Assembly: GCF_004793545.1 (NCBI RefSeq)
Contig: NZ_SRYA01000018.1
Coordinates: 27,744-91,743, forward strand
Direction of reading: 5' to 3'
Source of the DNA: Petralouisia muris
Lineage (GTDB): Bacteria > Bacillota > Clostridia > Lachnospirales > Lachnospiraceae
DNA length: 64,000 nucleotides
The notes below the pieces were generated by a model. The model was given only the letters and a program-made list of their open reading frames with translations, was not told the origin of the DNA and ran no database searches. Below, piece by piece: positions 35,243 through 43,338 of the stretch. The number at the start of each line of letters is the position of its first letter. Positions within the stretch are counted from its first letter, which is position 1. The position numbers were made by a program, and so were the translations under genes.

Positions 35243-35346
35243 AAAGGGGCTGTCGGGAAATGAAATGAGCACACAATATATGGTTGTGACATTGAAAGAA
35301 TCACAAGATATATTGTGGAAATCTGTCATTTCCCGACAGCCCCTTT
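35243..35346. repeat. Palindromic intergenic repeat, copy B
   Basis: Perfect 21-bp arms (35243-35263 and 35326-35346: AAAGGGGCTGTCGGGAAATGA and complement). The core folds further (TTGTGA/TCACAA, CAATATAT/ATATATTG). Its reverse complement matches copy A at 4613-4707. It lies between infA and the convergent deacetylase, ends both, and marks the left edge of the accessory block. Confidence 0.88.
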
Positions 35347-35354
35347 CCGGTTTC

Positions 35355-37574
35355 TTACCGAAAATACTGGTATACTCCTCCGGCGGTCATTCCGCCTCTG
35401 CAGTCTGCAAGTTCGCTTACGGTAATCAACTGATAGCCCCGTCTTACCAGTTCTGGTATAATCACCGAAGAAGCTTCCGCTGTCTGCTGATACAGATCAT
35501 GCATCAGAACAATATCCCCGTCGCTGATGTGATCCAGCACTGCCGCCTGCGTCCGGGCGGCGTTTCGGGTTTGCCAGTCCCGCGTGTCAATGGACCAGAG
35601 AATCAGGGGCATGCCTGCCGTTCCTTCTACTGTTCCATTATGAGCGCCTCCGGGCGGACGCATGACAATCGGGGAGACGCCGATGATATTTCGAACCGCA
35701 TCATTTGTCATGTTTACCTGGCTCTGAATTTCAGCTATGCTGATTTGTGTCAGTGTCTTGTGACTGTAGGTGTGGTTGCCGATTTCACAGTGTATATTGC
35801 AGGCCCGCCGTAAAATGTCAGGATAGCTGTTTACTCTTTGGCCCACAACGAAAAATGTGGCGGCGCTGCCATGCTGTTCCAGCAGATCCAGGATGGCAGG
35901 AGTAAACTGAGAAGGCCCGTCGTCATAAGTTAAGGCCACCATCGGCCTGTTTAAATCAATCTGTCTGGTAATAACGCCATCGCCGTTGTAATAGCACATA
36001 AAGTGGGAATCCCGAACCCGGCAGCTTGTGATTCTGTTTCCCTCAGCAGTGTACGCCAGAAGTTCACCGTTGATTTCTTTTTCTACCAGTCCCTTTGACG
36101 TTACATAAATAAGTTTGTTGGATACCGTCAGGTAAAGCCCCGGGGAGTTCATTTTCACCCCATCCGGGCCAAAATAATAGTTCTTTTTCTTGATGCTTCG
36201 TATGTCATTTTTAATCAGGGTCTTACTGTTTTTTCCCAGATCATAAAATTTGCCGGAGGCAGTGTCGTACAGGTGGGTGCATTTACCGGAGCCGTTAAAA
36301 TAATACTGCTGTTTGCCCACATTTTTCCATACTTTTTTCTGCTTCTGCCATTTTTCGTTGGAATAGCTGTATTGGAAAAATCTCCAGTAACCGCTCTTTT
36401 TTTCCATTTTGCAGGTAACATAGCCCTTTTTCCCGATTTGTACATAGAGGGAACCAGAACTCTTCTGCCATCCCTTTTTTGTGGTCCGCACTCCTTTGGA
36501 ATTAAAATAATACAGTTTTCCATTGGAAAGCCGGCCAATTTCTTTTTTCATAGTTACCATTTTGCCCTTTTGGAGCTTTTTGCACTTTTTGGCGTCCGGG
36601 TTATAAATCCTTGTGCATTTACCCGAGCTGTTGAAGTAATACTCTTTGCCATTGACCGTTTTCCACACATCCTTCTGTATGTTCCAGGCAGCAGTCTCAA
36701 AATCGTAGTCGTAATAGCGCCAGATATTGCCGGATTTAGACATTTTGGCAACGATATCACCCTGGTCGCCAGTTAGATAAAGCTCAGAGGAAGACAGCTT
36801 TTTCCATCCCGGAGCAGTTTGACGGATGCCGTTTTTGTTGAAGTAATAGAGACGGCCGTCGCTTAGGTGATGAACAGATTGTTTTACGGGGAGCATTTGT
36901 CTGTTGCTGCGGACAGAAAGCTGCTGGGTCTCTGTGTCATAAATCATGGTGCAGTTTCCGTAGGTATCGAAGTAATATTGTTTTGCCAGAACTGTTTCCC
37001 AAAGCTCTGTTTGCTTTGCCCAGAGGGCGGCTTCTGTATCATATTGGAAAAATTGCCAGCCGTCGCCAGATTCTTCCATTTTGGCTGTCACATATCCCTG
37101 GCTGTCCACACAGAATTTTCCGGCGGGCAGCTCTTTCCATCCGGGTTCAGTGACAGGTTTTCCTTCTATATACAATATGTAATGGCCGTCCTGCAAGATT
37201 AGCCCGTCTGGTATCTCCATCTGCTGGGGGGAAGATTCTCCTTCGGCAGAGGATATTACGTTTTCCGGGTCTGTGGAAAACTCATCTTCCAGTGTGGAAT
37301 TGGTTTCATTCAATTGCTGCAGAGGAGCGCTGTCTTTCTGAGGAACGGATGGATCCGTCTGCTGTCCTGAATTATCTTCTGGAGAAACAGTGCCGTTCGT
37401 CTGCTGTCCTGTGTTTTCTTCAGAAAGAGCAGTCTCCTTTGTCTCACGTTCTGTCTCTGCAGGATTTGCTGTGGCAGCGTGGGCTTTTGCAGGCATGAAA
37501 ATGCAGAACATGGCAAGTAAAAGCAATAATCCTGTTTTCCCAACATGGCGTTTCTTCTTCTGAGTAAAACTCAT
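35355..37574 (-). CDS. Secreted polysaccharide deacetylase with cell-wall-binding repeats
   Basis: 739 residues, start after CAAGGAGATG. Signal peptide (about 1-33, GLLLLLAMFCIFMPAKAHA). A Thr/Glu/Gln-rich stretch follows, then many choline-binding-like repeats (YYFNKNGIR, GWKKLSS, KEYYFNSSGKCTRIY, WRFFQYSY), about residues 130-530, that bind the wall. The C-terminal NodB domain (about 540-739) has the full active site: TYDDGPS, HTYSH metal histidines, RPPGG, ILWSIDTRDW and LMHDLY. It should remove N-acetyl groups from peptidoglycan or another surface glycan. Its start faces the recombinase segment; the leader passes through recombination site L. Confidence 0.95.
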   Translation of the reverse strand: MSFTQKKKRHVGKTGLLLLLAMFCIFMPAKAHAATANPAETERETKETALSEENTGQQTNGTVSPEDNSGQQTDPSVPQKDSAPLQQLNETNSTLEDEFSTDPENVISSAEGESSPQQMEIPDGLILQDGHYILYIEGKPVTEPGWKELPAGKFCVDSQGYVTAKMEESGDGWQFFQYDTEAALWAKQTELWETVLAKQYYFDTYGNCTMIYDTETQQLSVRSNRQMLPVKQSVHHLSDGRLYYFNKNGIRQTAPGWKKLSSSELYLTGDQGDIVAKMSKSGNIWRYYDYDFETAAWNIQKDVWKTVNGKEYYFNSSGKCTRIYNPDAKKCKKLQKGKMVTMKKEIGRLSNGKLYYFNSKGVRTTKKGWQKSSGSLYVQIGKKGYVTCKMEKKSGYWRFFQYSYSNEKWQKQKKVWKNVGKQQYYFNGSGKCTHLYDTASGKFYDLGKNSKTLIKNDIRSIKKKNYYFGPDGVKMNSPGLYLTVSNKLIYVTSKGLVEKEINGELLAYTAEGNRITSCRVRDSHFMCYYNGDGVITRQIDLNRPMVALTYDDGPSQFTPAILDLLEQHGSAATFFVVGQRVNSYPDILRRACNIHCEIGNHTYSHKTLTQISIAEIQSQVNMTNDAVRNIIGVSPIVMRPPGGAHNGTVEGTAGMPLILWSIDTRDWQTRNAARTQAAVLDHISDGDIVLMHDLYQQTAEASSVIIPELVRRGYQLITVSELADCRGGMTAGGVYQYFR

Positions 37575-37627
37575 AATGTCATCTCCTTGTAAAGTAGTGT
37601 TTGGATATATTTTACCGTAAAGTAAAA

Positions 37628-37658
37628 AATGTAACCTTCTATTGACAAAGGTTACATT
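37628..37658. repeat. Recombination site L (31 bp) of the putative inverton
   Basis: 11-bp perfect arms AATGTAACCTT and AAGGTTACATT around a 9-base spacer CTATTGACA. Same arms, with the spacer reverse-complemented (8 of 9 identical), occur at 38415-38445. This is the form of a tyrosine-recombinase core site; the asymmetric spacer gives it direction. Confidence 0.85.
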
Positions 37659-37696
37659 CAGACCATACAGTATATATCGGCAATAATTGTTAATAT

Positions 37697-37724
37697 TTTA
37701 TACCTATGGAAAATTTTGTTGAAA
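37697..37724 (-). promoter_or_regulatory. Candidate outward promoter inside the invertible segment
   Basis: Minus strand TTTCAA (plus 37719-37724), 16 bases, TATAAA (plus 37697-37702, within TATAAAAT). In the present orientation it points left through site L to the deacetylase; after inversion it would point right to the transglutaminase-like operon. The -35 is poor. Confidence 0.4.
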
Positions 37725-37730
37725 AAGCAG

Positions 37731-38311
37731 TTAAAGATTAAGCTGGCAAAAAACATGATCCTTATCCTCCTGATCGATGCATAAATAACGTTTGGTAATC
37801 TGGTAAGAAGAATGATTAAAAATAGCCATAAGAAGAGCCGGCGAGGTTCCGTTTTTCCATGCATGGTAACCGAAGGTTTTTCTCAGGGAATGGCAGCTGA
37901 TATGCTCTGTAAGATGGGCATAATCTGCGGCTTTTTTGATAATGCGGTATGCTTGTTGGCGGCTGATAGGGGCAGACTTGTTTTTCTGGCCGGCAAATAA
38001 ATATAGATTTTCACTGGCCGGCTGCTGACTTTGTCTGAAAGCATCCAGGGCTGTAATGGCTGTATGGTTCAAGGCAATCATTGTCTCTTTATGGGTTTTT
38101 GCTCCGTTAAAAGCAAATGGGAGCGGTACTTTTTTCTTTCAAAATCATATACCATCCCCCAGGTAATTTGTAAAATGTCCCCAATGCGCAGCGCAGTATT
38201 CAGGCCCAGGGTAATTAGTGTGTAGTTGCGCAGATTGGGGCGTACGGTAAGATAATATTCTTTTAGTTCTTTTAATTGACAGGTTTCCCGGATCGGCTGT
38301 GTTTTACTCAT
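37731..38311 (-). pseudogene. Small tyrosine recombinase (FimB/FimE-like size), split by a frameshift
   Basis: Two overlapping frames make one protein of about 193 residues. The first part (from ATG at 38311, after AAAGGAGAAAA) reads MSKTQPIRETCQLKELKEYY ... NTALRIGDILQITW ... LLLTEQK; the rest (from about 38100) reads THKETMIALNHTAI ... SCHSLRKTFGYHAWKNG ... IFNHSS ... TKRYLCI. All catalytic residues are there: Arg (ALRIGD), Lys (TEQK), His-x-x-Arg (HSLRK), His (FNHSS), Tyr (KRYL). There is no N-terminal arm-binding domain, as in fimbrial-switch recombinases. The break is at an AAAAA run (38096-38100): one extra A, or a -1 slip, joins the frames. Either a decayed gene or a frameshift-regulated one. 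Confidence 0.82.
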
Positions 38312-38414
38312 AATTCATTTTCTCCTTTGTACGTGTTATTTCTGAACAGTTCCTTACGATGGAAATCAGAGACTTTCATAGCAAATAAGGCTGTCAGATA
38401 AAATAATTATGTAA

Positions 38415-38445
38415 AATGTAACCTTTGTCAATAAAAGGTTACATT
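38415..38445. repeat. Recombination site R (31 bp) of the putative inverton
   Basis: AATGTAACCTT, spacer TGTCAATAA, AAGGTTACATT. In inverted orientation to site L. The spacer supplies TTGTCA (38425-38430), and CATAAT follows 16 bases on (38447-38452), a possible promoter for the next gene. Confidence 0.85.
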
Positions 38446-38471
38446 TCATAATAAAGTGGGAGGAAAAATTT

Positions 38472-40382
38472 ATGCAGAAAAAGAAAATCGCAGCCCGCAT
38501 TTGTGCATTTTCGCTGGCAGCAAGCCTTTTTGCCGCTGATACACTGCCTGCTTTCGGGGCAGCGGCGCCGGGAGAACCTGCAGGAGAAACGCAGGAAGCG
38601 GAAGAGGAGCCTGCAGAGGAACAAGTGACTTCAGAGGAAAATGCGGAAGAGGGAAACAATGCTGAGTCAGAGAAGAACATGCCGGAAGAAGAGCTGACTA
38701 AGCCGGGTGCAGAAGAAGAGTTAGAAAAGCCTGGCGAAACAGAGCCGGAAATTTCGGATGAAATCGAAGAAAAGCCGGAAATTTCGGATGGAACCGAAGA
38801 GGAACCGGAAGTCTCGGATGAAACAGAGCCGGGGCAAGTGTTTTTTTCGATTCCGGAACCAAGAGAAGTTCAGGAAACCGAACCAGGTACACAGGAGAAC
38901 AAAGACGGGCTGATCTATGTGGATGGCGTGCTTTACAGCGGTTATTATATGGATAATACCGGCATTTTATATCTGGTATCCAATGGAACCGCAGAACCGG
39001 TAAGTGGAATGGTCAGCGAAGGAACGGAATATTACAGCAGCGTTGATCAGAAGGTAACGAAGCTGTCCGGGCAGACGGTGTTTGTGGAAGGAAAGGCATA
39101 TACAGGATATTATCAGGAGAATGATATTTTGTACACAGTTTCCAATGGAACAGCAGAAGTAAAAACCGGAACTGTGGGCAAAGGAACCAAATACTATAGC
39201 TGTAAGGATCATGGAATCATGGCGCTGCCGGAGCAGACAGTATTTGTGAATGGAAAAGTGTATACGGGGTATTACCTGGACAGCAGAGATAAGATGTACA
39301 AGGTAAAAAAGGGAATACGCACCCTTCAGACCGGAATGGTGAAAGCAAAAACCCAGTACTACAGTTATAAGGAAGGAAAAACAAGAAAGATTTCTAAAAA
39401 GACACTGTATGTAAAGGGAAAAATCTATACCGGGTATTACATGAACAGTGAAAAGAAACTGTATAAGGCAAAAAAGGGAATCTGCACCCTTCAGACCGGG
39501 ACAGTGAAGGCCGGAACCAAATATTATAATTATAATACAGGAAAGAAAAAGAAGCTGTCAAAAGATACAGTATATGTGAAAGGGAAGGCGTATACGGGAT
39601 TCTATCTGGACAGTAAAAAGAGGATGTATCACGTAAAAAAAGGAACCCGCGCCCTTCAGACAGGAATCCTGAATAATGGAACAAAATATTATAACTATCA
39701 GAAAAAAAAGACGAAGAAATTGTCAAAAGACACGTTATATGTTCAGGGAAAAATCTATACAGGTTATTATTTGGACAATGGAAATATTATGTACAGCGTA
39801 AATAATGGTACATGTACTCCGGTCAATGCAGCCCTGAACGCAGGAACTGGCTATTACAGCTTTCACGAAGGAAAAATGACAGCGCTTTCTAAAACGACTG
39901 TATACATAAATGGAAAAGCTATGGAAGGGATGAGTCCGGAATCTCTGGCAACCCTTCAAAGAGCCCAGGCAGTTGTGGCTGGCGTCACAAATGACAGTAT
40001 GACAAGGGAAGAAAAATTGAGGGTTTGCTTTGATTATGTGAAAGAGGCTTATTCTGAAATCAAACCGAGAATTCCTCATTATCTGGGTATGGACTGGCCG
40101 GTAATTTACGCCAATGACATGTTTGTAAATGGAGCTGGAAATTGCTGCAGTTATGCGGCTGCTTTTGCGTATATGGCAAAGGCCATTGGATATGAAGAGG
40201 TGTATTGCTGCAACAGCGGCGGCCATGGATGGGCTGAGATTGACGGATTGGTATATGATCCGGAATGGAGCAAGTGGCATCATGTGTATAATTACTATGC
40301 CCTCAGCTATGATACTCCCACGGATCAGGACTATAAGGGCGCCATCGGAGCCAGAAAGCCCTGGATGCGCATAAAAATCTGA
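38472..40382 (+). CDS. Secreted repeat protein with C-terminal transglutaminase-like domain
   Basis: 636 residues, start after GTGGGAGG, only 26 bases from recombination site R. Signal peptide (about 1-29), a Glu/Pro-rich low-complexity stretch (about 30-135), then about seven repeats of some 50 residues of the form TVYVKGKxYTGYY ... MYxVKKG ... LQTG ... GTKYY, and a transglutaminase-core domain (about 505-636) with the triad Cys (GNCCSYAAAF), His (GGHGWAEI) and Asp (VYDPEW). Such domains act as wall-linked cysteine proteases or cross-linking enzymes. Highly Lys-rich repeats suggest surface charge interaction. It heads four co-oriented genes. Confidence 0.92.
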   Translation: MQKKKIAARICAFSLAASLFAADTLPAFGAAAPGEPAGETQEAEEEPAEEQVTSEENAEEGNNAESEKNMPEEELTKPGAEEELEKPGETEPEISDEIEEKPEISDGTEEEPEVSDETEPGQVFFSIPEPREVQETEPGTQENKDGLIYVDGVLYSGYYMDNTGILYLVSNGTAEPVSGMVSEGTEYYSSVDQKVTKLSGQTVFVEGKAYTGYYQENDILYTVSNGTAEVKTGTVGKGTKYYSCKDHGIMALPEQTVFVNGKVYTGYYLDSRDKMYKVKKGIRTLQTGMVKAKTQYYSYKEGKTRKISKKTLYVKGKIYTGYYMNSEKKLYKAKKGICTLQTGTVKAGTKYYNYNTGKKKKLSKDTVYVKGKAYTGFYLDSKKRMYHVKKGTRALQTGILNNGTKYYNYQKKKTKKLSKDTLYVQGKIYTGYYLDNGNIMYSVNNGTCTPVNAALNAGTGYYSFHEGKMTALSKTTVYINGKAMEGMSPESLATLQRAQAVVAGVTNDSMTREEKLRVCFDYVKEAYSEIKPRIPHYLGMDWPVIYANDMFVNGAGNCCSYAAAFAYMAKAIGYEEVYCCNSGGHGWAEIDGLVYDPEWSKWHHVYNYYALSYDTPTDQDYKGAIGARKPWMRIKI

Positions 40383-40410
40383 CAGAAGTTTTTGCAGCAA
40401 AGGAGAAAAA

Positions 40411-41874
40411 ATGGTTTTCAGTTCATTGGTATTTTTATGCATATTTTTTCCGGTGGTATTTTGTCTGCACAGTGCAATTCCTTCTACAAAAGCAAGAAAT
40501 GCCCTTCTGATTCTGGCAAGTCTGCTCTTTTATGCTTTTGGGGAACCGGTTTATGTGATTTTGATGGTAATAAGCGCCTTTCTCAATTATCTGTGCGGGC
40601 TGCTTATGGGAAAAGTTGGCCAAAAGGCTGCGCTGATAGCAGCAGCGGGAATTAATATCGGTATTTTATGTGTATTTAAGTATACCGGATTTTTTATAAC
40701 AACAATAAACAGTCTGCTGCGCTTAAACATAAACGTTCCTCAGATTACTTTGCCTGTTGGAATATCTCTTTTCACATTTCAGGCATTGTCTTATGTAATT
40801 GACGTCTGCCGGGGACAGGTGGAGGTTCAGAGAAATTTCGGTAAGGTGCTGCTGTATATCTCTTTTTTTCCCCAGTTGATTGCAGGGCCGATTGTAAAAT
40901 ACAGGGATATTGCCCTTGAGATTGACAGCCGAAGCGTGGATCTGCGGGAGGCAGCCTTTGGTCTGAGACGCTTTATCTGCGGTCTGGCCAAAAAGGTATT
41001 GATTGCCAATACTATGGCTGTGACTGCGGATCAGGTATTTCAGCAGGGGATGGATTCCTTAAATATCATAAGCTCATGGCTGGGGGCAATTGCCTATGCC
41101 ATGCAGATTTACTTTGATTTCAGCGGATACAGCGATATGGCAATTGGGTTGGGCTGGATGTTCGGCTTTCATTTCAAAGAAAATTTTGATCACCCCTACG
41201 GTTCTCTTACCATTAAGGAATTCTGGCGGCGCTGGCATATTTCTCTGTCTTCCTGGTTTAAGGAATATGTGTATATTCCTCTGGGCGGCAATCGGAATGG
41301 AAAAGTCCAAACGGGGCTGAATAAAATGATTGTGTTTTTCCTGACCGGGCTCTGGCATGGCGCCAACTGGACTTTTGTGGTTTGGGGACTGTTCCACGGG
41401 GCGTTCAGTTTTTTTGAGGAATTTGTTCCTTCGCTGAAAAAACTGCCCCGTGGTTTGCTGCATGTGTATACCATGCTGGTGGTGACAGTAGGATTTGTTA
41501 TTTTTCGGTCAGATACCTTAGGGTATGCGCTTCTTTATATTGGAAAAATGTTTACAGGGTTTGAGTTTTCAGCAGCCTCCATGTCTTTTGTGTGCCAAGA
41601 GATGACGCCGTTTTTTATTGCCATGTTGGCAGCGGCCGTAATTGGGTGTGCTCCCATCTGCTTTCTTACCGGAAAAATCTATGCTTTATCCGAAAAAGAG
41701 GGATCTGGGGCAGACCCAGAGGGAAAGAAGCCTTTTGTAAGATTAAAAGCTCCATTGGAGAGTGACAGCTTTGTGCAGACAGTCTTGTATCTGGCAGCAT
41801 TTGTTCTGCTTTTGTGGTGTATCCTCAGGCTGTCGGGAGGTTCCTATAATCCTTTTATCTATTTCAGGTTTTAG
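40411..41874 (+). CDS. MBOAT-family O-acyltransferase (AlgI/DltB-like)
   Basis: 487 residues, start after AAAGGAGAAAA, 28 bases behind the preceding gene. About eleven membrane segments, FLNYLCGLLMGK, FFPQLIAGPIVKY and WRRWHISLSSWFKEYVYIPLGG, and the catalytic His in GLWHGANWTFVVWG. This is the alginate-acetylation (AlgI) type that moves acyl groups across the membrane to sugars. Acts with the AlgX/AlgJ-like protein coded next. Confidence 0.95.
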   Translation: MVFSSLVFLCIFFPVVFCLHSAIPSTKARNALLILASLLFYAFGEPVYVILMVISAFLNYLCGLLMGKVGQKAALIAAAGINIGILCVFKYTGFFITTINSLLRLNINVPQITLPVGISLFTFQALSYVIDVCRGQVEVQRNFGKVLLYISFFPQLIAGPIVKYRDIALEIDSRSVDLREAAFGLRRFICGLAKKVLIANTMAVTADQVFQQGMDSLNIISSWLGAIAYAMQIYFDFSGYSDMAIGLGWMFGFHFKENFDHPYGSLTIKEFWRRWHISLSSWFKEYVYIPLGGNRNGKVQTGLNKMIVFFLTGLWHGANWTFVVWGLFHGAFSFFEEFVPSLKKLPRGLLHVYTMLVVTVGFVIFRSDTLGYALLYIGKMFTGFEFSAASMSFVCQEMTPFFIAMLAAAVIGCAPICFLTGKIYALSEKEGSGADPEGKKPFVRLKAPLESDSFVQTVLYLAAFVLLLWCILRLSGGSYNPFIYFRF

Positions 41875-41947
41875 AATGACAGCAGGTTATTTCTATGACC
41901 TGTCTGAAAAAGCGAATGGCTGTCTGTGCACAAAGAGGAGAATATAT

Positions 41948-43333
41948 ATGAAAAAACATTTGATATTTATGATCGCCTGCCTTGCGGTCTGTCTGCTGCC
42001 CTTTGCAGGGATGGCTGTGCATCCCACCACAATAACCACAGAAAATAAGGCAATGTCTGAGTTTCCGGAACTGAAGACAGAGGAGGGAGTCTGGAATTCA
42101 GATTTTTTTCAGGAGTTTGAGGAATATTTTAATGAGCATTTTGCATTCCGCAATGAACTGGTTTATGCTGACGCAAAGATTCAGACTTCTGTGTTTCAGG
42201 TTTCCAATGTGGATACCGTGATATATGGAACGGACGGGTGGCTGTATTATACATCCACCCTGGAGGACTATCTGGGAACAGGAAAAATGTCAAATCGGCA
42301 AATCTACAATCTTGCCCATAACCTTTCTCTGGTCTGGCAGTATGTAGAGGAAAAGGGGAGTGATTTTCTCCTGGCAGTTCCTCCTAATAAAAATACATTG
42401 TATGGAGAACATATGCCTTACTATGATTCTTATATTGTGGATCAAGTACATAATGTGGATTTGCTGGCGCCGAAGCTTGCTGCGATGGGAGTTCCTTATG
42501 CAGATTTGACAGAATTGTTCCGGAATGAGGATGAGGTTCTATATTTAAAGCGGGATTCTCATTGGAACGGAAAAGGGGCTGTTTTGGCCTATAACTGCAT
42601 TATGGATGCTCTGGGATATCTCCATGAGGATTATAAAGACACTTCCGTTACCCGCACGAAAGACGAGGACGGCGACCTGAACCGGATGCTTTATACCTTT
42701 TATGGGGAAAAGGAACTGAATGATAACTATGAGATAGAACAGAAGTATTTCTATGTGAATGATGTAAAAAGTGTGGAGGATGTATGGATTGAGACAAAGG
42801 GAGGAACGGGGAACGGCACATTGCTGATGTTTCGGGATTCTTTTGGAAATACGCTGATTCCGCTGCTGGCGGATCAGTTCGAAGAGGCCTGGTTTACGAA
42901 AGAAGTTCCTTATGGACTGGAAAGCCTGATGGAGCAGTATGATCCAGATACGGTTGTGGTGGAAAAGGTGGAACGGAATCTTTCTGAGTATCTTACTATG
43001 CCGCCAATTATTTCTGCCTTGGAAACGGATTTCGCTCAGACAGAGGAAGCTGTGGAATCGGATACGACGGTTTCCATGAAATCCCTGGAGTATGATTTTA
43101 ATTACTATAAGATCAGCGGGAATGTGGAGGAAGCGCTTTTGAAAGAGGAAACAGACATTCTTGTCAGAATCAATGATGTCTGTTATAAAGCGTATCATAC
43201 AGATTCAAATGGGTATGAAGTTTACATTAAAAAAAAGGAAATAAAGACCTGGCCGGTGGAGATTAAGGTGCTGACTAAAGATCGGGGAATCAGCAAAGTG
43301 GTTCAAACCAGACAGATAGAAGAAGGAGAATGA
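41948..43333 (+). CDS. AlgX/AlgJ-like SGNH acetyltransferase partner (DHHW-type)
   Basis: 461 residues from MKKHLIFMIACLAVC after AGAGGAG. N-terminal membrane anchor or signal, ENKAMSEFPELKTEEGVWNSDFFQEFEEYF, then GTDGWLYYTS, the catalytic pair in RDSHWNGKGA and the Ser region MFRDSFGNTLIPLL. Such proteins complete O-acetylation outside the membrane with an MBOAT partner. A C-terminal extension of about 100 residues (from MKSLEYDFNYY) is an added beta-type domain. Ends overlapping the next gene's leader (AGGAGAATGA). Confidence 0.92.
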   Translation: MKKHLIFMIACLAVCLLPFAGMAVHPTTITTENKAMSEFPELKTEEGVWNSDFFQEFEEYFNEHFAFRNELVYADAKIQTSVFQVSNVDTVIYGTDGWLYYTSTLEDYLGTGKMSNRQIYNLAHNLSLVWQYVEEKGSDFLLAVPPNKNTLYGEHMPYYDSYIVDQVHNVDLLAPKLAAMGVPYADLTELFRNEDEVLYLKRDSHWNGKGAVLAYNCIMDALGYLHEDYKDTSVTRTKDEDGDLNRMLYTFYGEKELNDNYEIEQKYFYVNDVKSVEDVWIETKGGTGNGTLLMFRDSFGNTLIPLLADQFEEAWFTKEVPYGLESLMEQYDPDTVVVEKVERNLSEYLTMPPIISALETDFAQTEEAVESDTTVSMKSLEYDFNYYKISGNVEEALLKEETDILVRINDVCYKAYHTDSNGYEVYIKKKEIKTWPVEIKVLTKDRGISKVVQTRQIEEGE

Positions 43334-43338
43334 TTACC

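Noticed and set aside
35265..35813. 182-codon plus-strand frame opposite the deacetylase NodB domain
   Set aside because: Mirror of a strongly coding minus frame and begins inside the palindromic repeat.
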